Origin: Bacillota bacterium
Lineage (GTDB): Bacteria; Bacillota; Clostridia; Christensenellales; Aristaeellaceae
DNA length: 25,217 nt
Assembly: GCA_023402355.1 (NCBI GenBank)
Contig: JAEXCG010000062.1
Location: forward strand, 1 to 25,217
Direction: 5' to 3'
The translations under genes and the position numbers were made by a program. Position 1 is the stretch's first letter. Every line of letters starts with the position of its first letter. Positions 23,976 through 25,217 of this stretch are shown piece after piece. The notes beneath the pieces were generated by a model. It was not told the origin of the DNA and did no database searches. It saw nothing but the letters and a program-made list of their open reading frames with translations.

Positions 23976-24283
23976 CAGGCGTTGATGCCGGTGATTTCCA
24001 CCTTGGTGAACGGCTGACGGTGACCCTGCTTGCGACGGTAGTTCTTCTTCGACTTGTACTTGAAGACGGTGATCTTCTCGCCGCGGCCCTGCTGAAGGAC
24101 CTTGCCCTCGACCTTGGCGCCTTCGACGACGGGCGTTCCGACCTTCAGGTCGCCGTCCTTTTCCACGAGCAGCACGTCAAAGCTCACAGAAGAATTCTCG
24201 GCAGCGTCAAGCTTTTCCACGTAGATGACGTCGCCCTGCGCAACGCGATACTGTTTGCCACCGGTAGCGATAATAGCGTACAC
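23975..24283 (-). CDS. rplU: 50S ribosomal protein L21
   Basis: A 102-residue ribosomal protein beginning (M)YAIIATGGKQYRVAQGD and ending KNYRRKQGHRQPFTKVEI, with FDVLLVEKDGDLKVGTPVV in the middle, as in L21. Translation starts at a GTG (24283) with GGGAGG 8 bases upstream; the frame runs on to 24382, but that part is the structured leader. It is first in the rplU-prp-rpmA operon, behind a strong promoter and a leader that probably regulates it. Confidence 0.97.
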   Translation of the reverse strand: MYAIIATGGKQYRVAQGDVIYVEKLDAAENSSVSFDVLLVEKDGDLKVGTPVVEGAKVEGKVLQQGRGEKITVFKYKSKKNYRRKQGHRQPFTKVEITGINA

Positions 24284-24366
24284 GGATAGCACCTCCCAAT
24301 TATGGACTCGCCGGGATAAAGGCAGCCGAAAATGGCATTTAGACAGACCTATCCCGAGCGGCTTAC
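24284..24366 (-). ncRNA. Structured rplU leader (L21 leader-like)
   Basis: Between the predicted transcription start and the GTG are about 83 bases. On the minus strand CTC-GGGATA pairs with TATCCC-GGC-GAG (9 bp with a 3-base bulge), enclosing a second region with the rplU ribosome site downstream. Firmicutes rplU genes carry a known L21 leader RNA in this position, thought to bind L21 for autoregulation. The exact match to that class is not verified. Confidence 0.5.
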
Positions 24367-24372
24367 CGATAT

Positions 24373-24401
24373 ATGATAACAAACCGGCGCGGATCTGTCA
24401 A
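24373..24401 (-). promoter_or_regulatory. Promoter of the rplU-prp-rpmA operon
   Basis: A perfect TTGACA (24396-24401) and TATCAT (24373-24378) on the minus strand are separated by 17 bp. This is one of the strongest promoters in the window, as expected for ribosomal genes. Confidence 0.85.
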
Positions 24402-24473
24402 GCTAAAGACCGGTTTTCCCTCGCCCTTTTTTGCGCAATTTACCGAAGTCCCGGCAGGATTTTCCGGGATGCA

Positions 24474-24502
24474 TTGACACCATCCCGCCGGTTTGCTAAA
24501 CT
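24474..24502 (+). promoter_or_regulatory. Promoter of the secreted protein gene at the right edge
   Basis: A perfect TTGACA (24474-24479) and TAAACT (24497-24502) are separated by 17 bp. It is divergent from the rplU promoter, and the start codon is 66 bp downstream. Confidence 0.7.
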
Positions 24503-24568
24503 GATGGCAATGGCGCGGTTTGGGAACATTCACGCCATCCGTGCGAAGAACTGAGGAGGAAGAATAAG

Positions 24569-25217
24569 ATGAAAAGACTGCTTTCCTGCATGCTCGCTCT
24601 GGCCCTGCTCTGCCTTGCGCTGCCCGCGTTTGGCGAAGACGCGGCGACGCCCTGGTATCAGGCCCCCGTCACCCTCTGCGGCAAGGAATACACCCTGCCC
24701 GTGCCGCTGAGCGCACTGATTGCAGACGGCTTTACGCTCGACGAAAGCGACCTTGCGGAGGAGCTCGCGCCCAACTATTACACCCTGCTGACCGCGAAGC
24801 TGGACGGCGTCCGCGCGACGCTGGACGTCATCAACCTCGGCATCGACGTCAAGACCGTGGCCGACTGCCTCGTCAGCGGCGTGCGGGTCAGCGAATCCGA
24901 CGTGAAGAACGGCGCAACCCTCGTCGCCGGTACGTTGGAGGCGGGCAAGACCACGCTCGACGAGGCGCTTGCCGCCGTCGGCCCCGCCGCCCGCAGCCAC
25001 GAAGGCTCGGACTACATGAATCTGACCTTTGGCGACGGCAGCATCGTGGACATGGAATGCCAGTTTAAAGAAGGCGTCCTCAGTTCGCTGGATTTCAGCT
25101 ACCGCGTGACGCCGGAGGGCTACAACGACGCGGCGTACGCAGCCGAGGTGACGGAGCCCGCGGAGATCGCGGCTTATACCGCGCCCGAAGCGCTGGGCGC
25201 CGACGTGACCAGCGGCG
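24569..25217 (+). CDS. Secreted protein of unknown function (3' end outside window)
   Basis: The frame is open from an ATG (GAGGAGGAA upstream) to the window edge, giving 216 residues of a longer protein. It begins MKRLLSCMLALALLCLALPA, a signal peptide probably cut after AFG near residue 22. The mature part starts EDAATPWYQAPVTLCGKEYT and reads as a mixed alpha/beta protein. LCGKEYTLPVPLSALIADGF and the later ESDVKNGATLVAGTLEAGKT look like repeated surface-protein segments of the type found in exported clostridial proteins, but no named family is recognised. No membrane helix besides the signal is seen so far. It has its own promoter, divergent from the ribosomal operon. Confidence 0.75.
   Translation, partial: MKRLLSCMLALALLCLALPAFGEDAATPWYQAPVTLCGKEYTLPVPLSALIADGFTLDESDLAEELAPNYYTLLTAKLDGVRATLDVINLGIDVKTVADCLVSGVRVSESDVKNGATLVAGTLEAGKTTLDEALAAVGPAARSHEGSDYMNLTFGDGSIVDMECQFKEGVLSSLDFSYRVTPEGYNDAAYAAEVTEPAEIAAYTAPEALGADVTSG

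Overview
The window comes from a GC-rich, spore-forming, anaerobic member of the Firmicutes, most likely a clostridial lineage. Support comes from spoVAA/spoVAB, a HrcA-type CIRCE operator in front of groES-groEL, the rplU-prp-rpmA cluster with an L27 that carries the Firmicutes N-terminal processing site, and a flavodiiron protein. Vegetative promoters are of the TTGACA/TATAAT type with 17-18 bp spacers. The genus cannot be read from the sequence. Coding DNA is strongly GC-rich, with AT-rich exceptions at the left edge (about 1-125) and at 20713-21260.

Left part (1-5.5 kb, nearly all minus strand). A lone serine recombinase is followed by a small sporulation operon (small membrane protein, spoVAA, spoVAB) with a sigma-G-like promoter. 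Next come an MFS exporter and the groES-groEL operon under a CIRCE element. Middle (5.6-12.3 kb, plus strand). A tight operon runs mutY, then a GNAT-kinase fusion, then a WYL regulator. It is followed by a palindromic candidate operator, a zinc-ribbon protein, a decayed DJ-1/PfpI fragment, a 2-hydroxyacid-dehydrogenase homologue that has lost its catalytic residues, and a flavodiiron protein whose long leader ends in a terminator-like hairpin directly before the ribosome-binding site. An L-aspartate dehydrogenase on the minus strand converges on it.

Right-centre (13.4-20.7 kb) is the most unusual part. A secreted caspase-like protein with an EF-hand calcium loop abuts, stop to stop, a patatin-family protein that lacks its catalytic serine and its DG motif. 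Divergent from the latter is a three-gene operon: a membrane-anchored CotH-kinase protein with three lamin-tail domains, a DUF4956 membrane protein, and a VTC-type polyphosphate polymerase domain protein. I infer that the last two form a membrane-bound polymer synthase and that the CotH protein acts outside the cell; this is a hypothesis. The trio is the best candidate here for a poorly described system.

Right end (20.7-25.2 kb). An AT-rich insert encodes a small exported zinc-ribbon protein. It is followed by an MFS gene broken by a nonsense codon and a frameshift, a DUF554 membrane protein, the rplU-prp-rpmA ribosomal operon with a strong promoter and a structured leader, and the start of a secreted protein of unknown function that runs off the window. 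No tRNA, rRNA or CRISPR array was seen.
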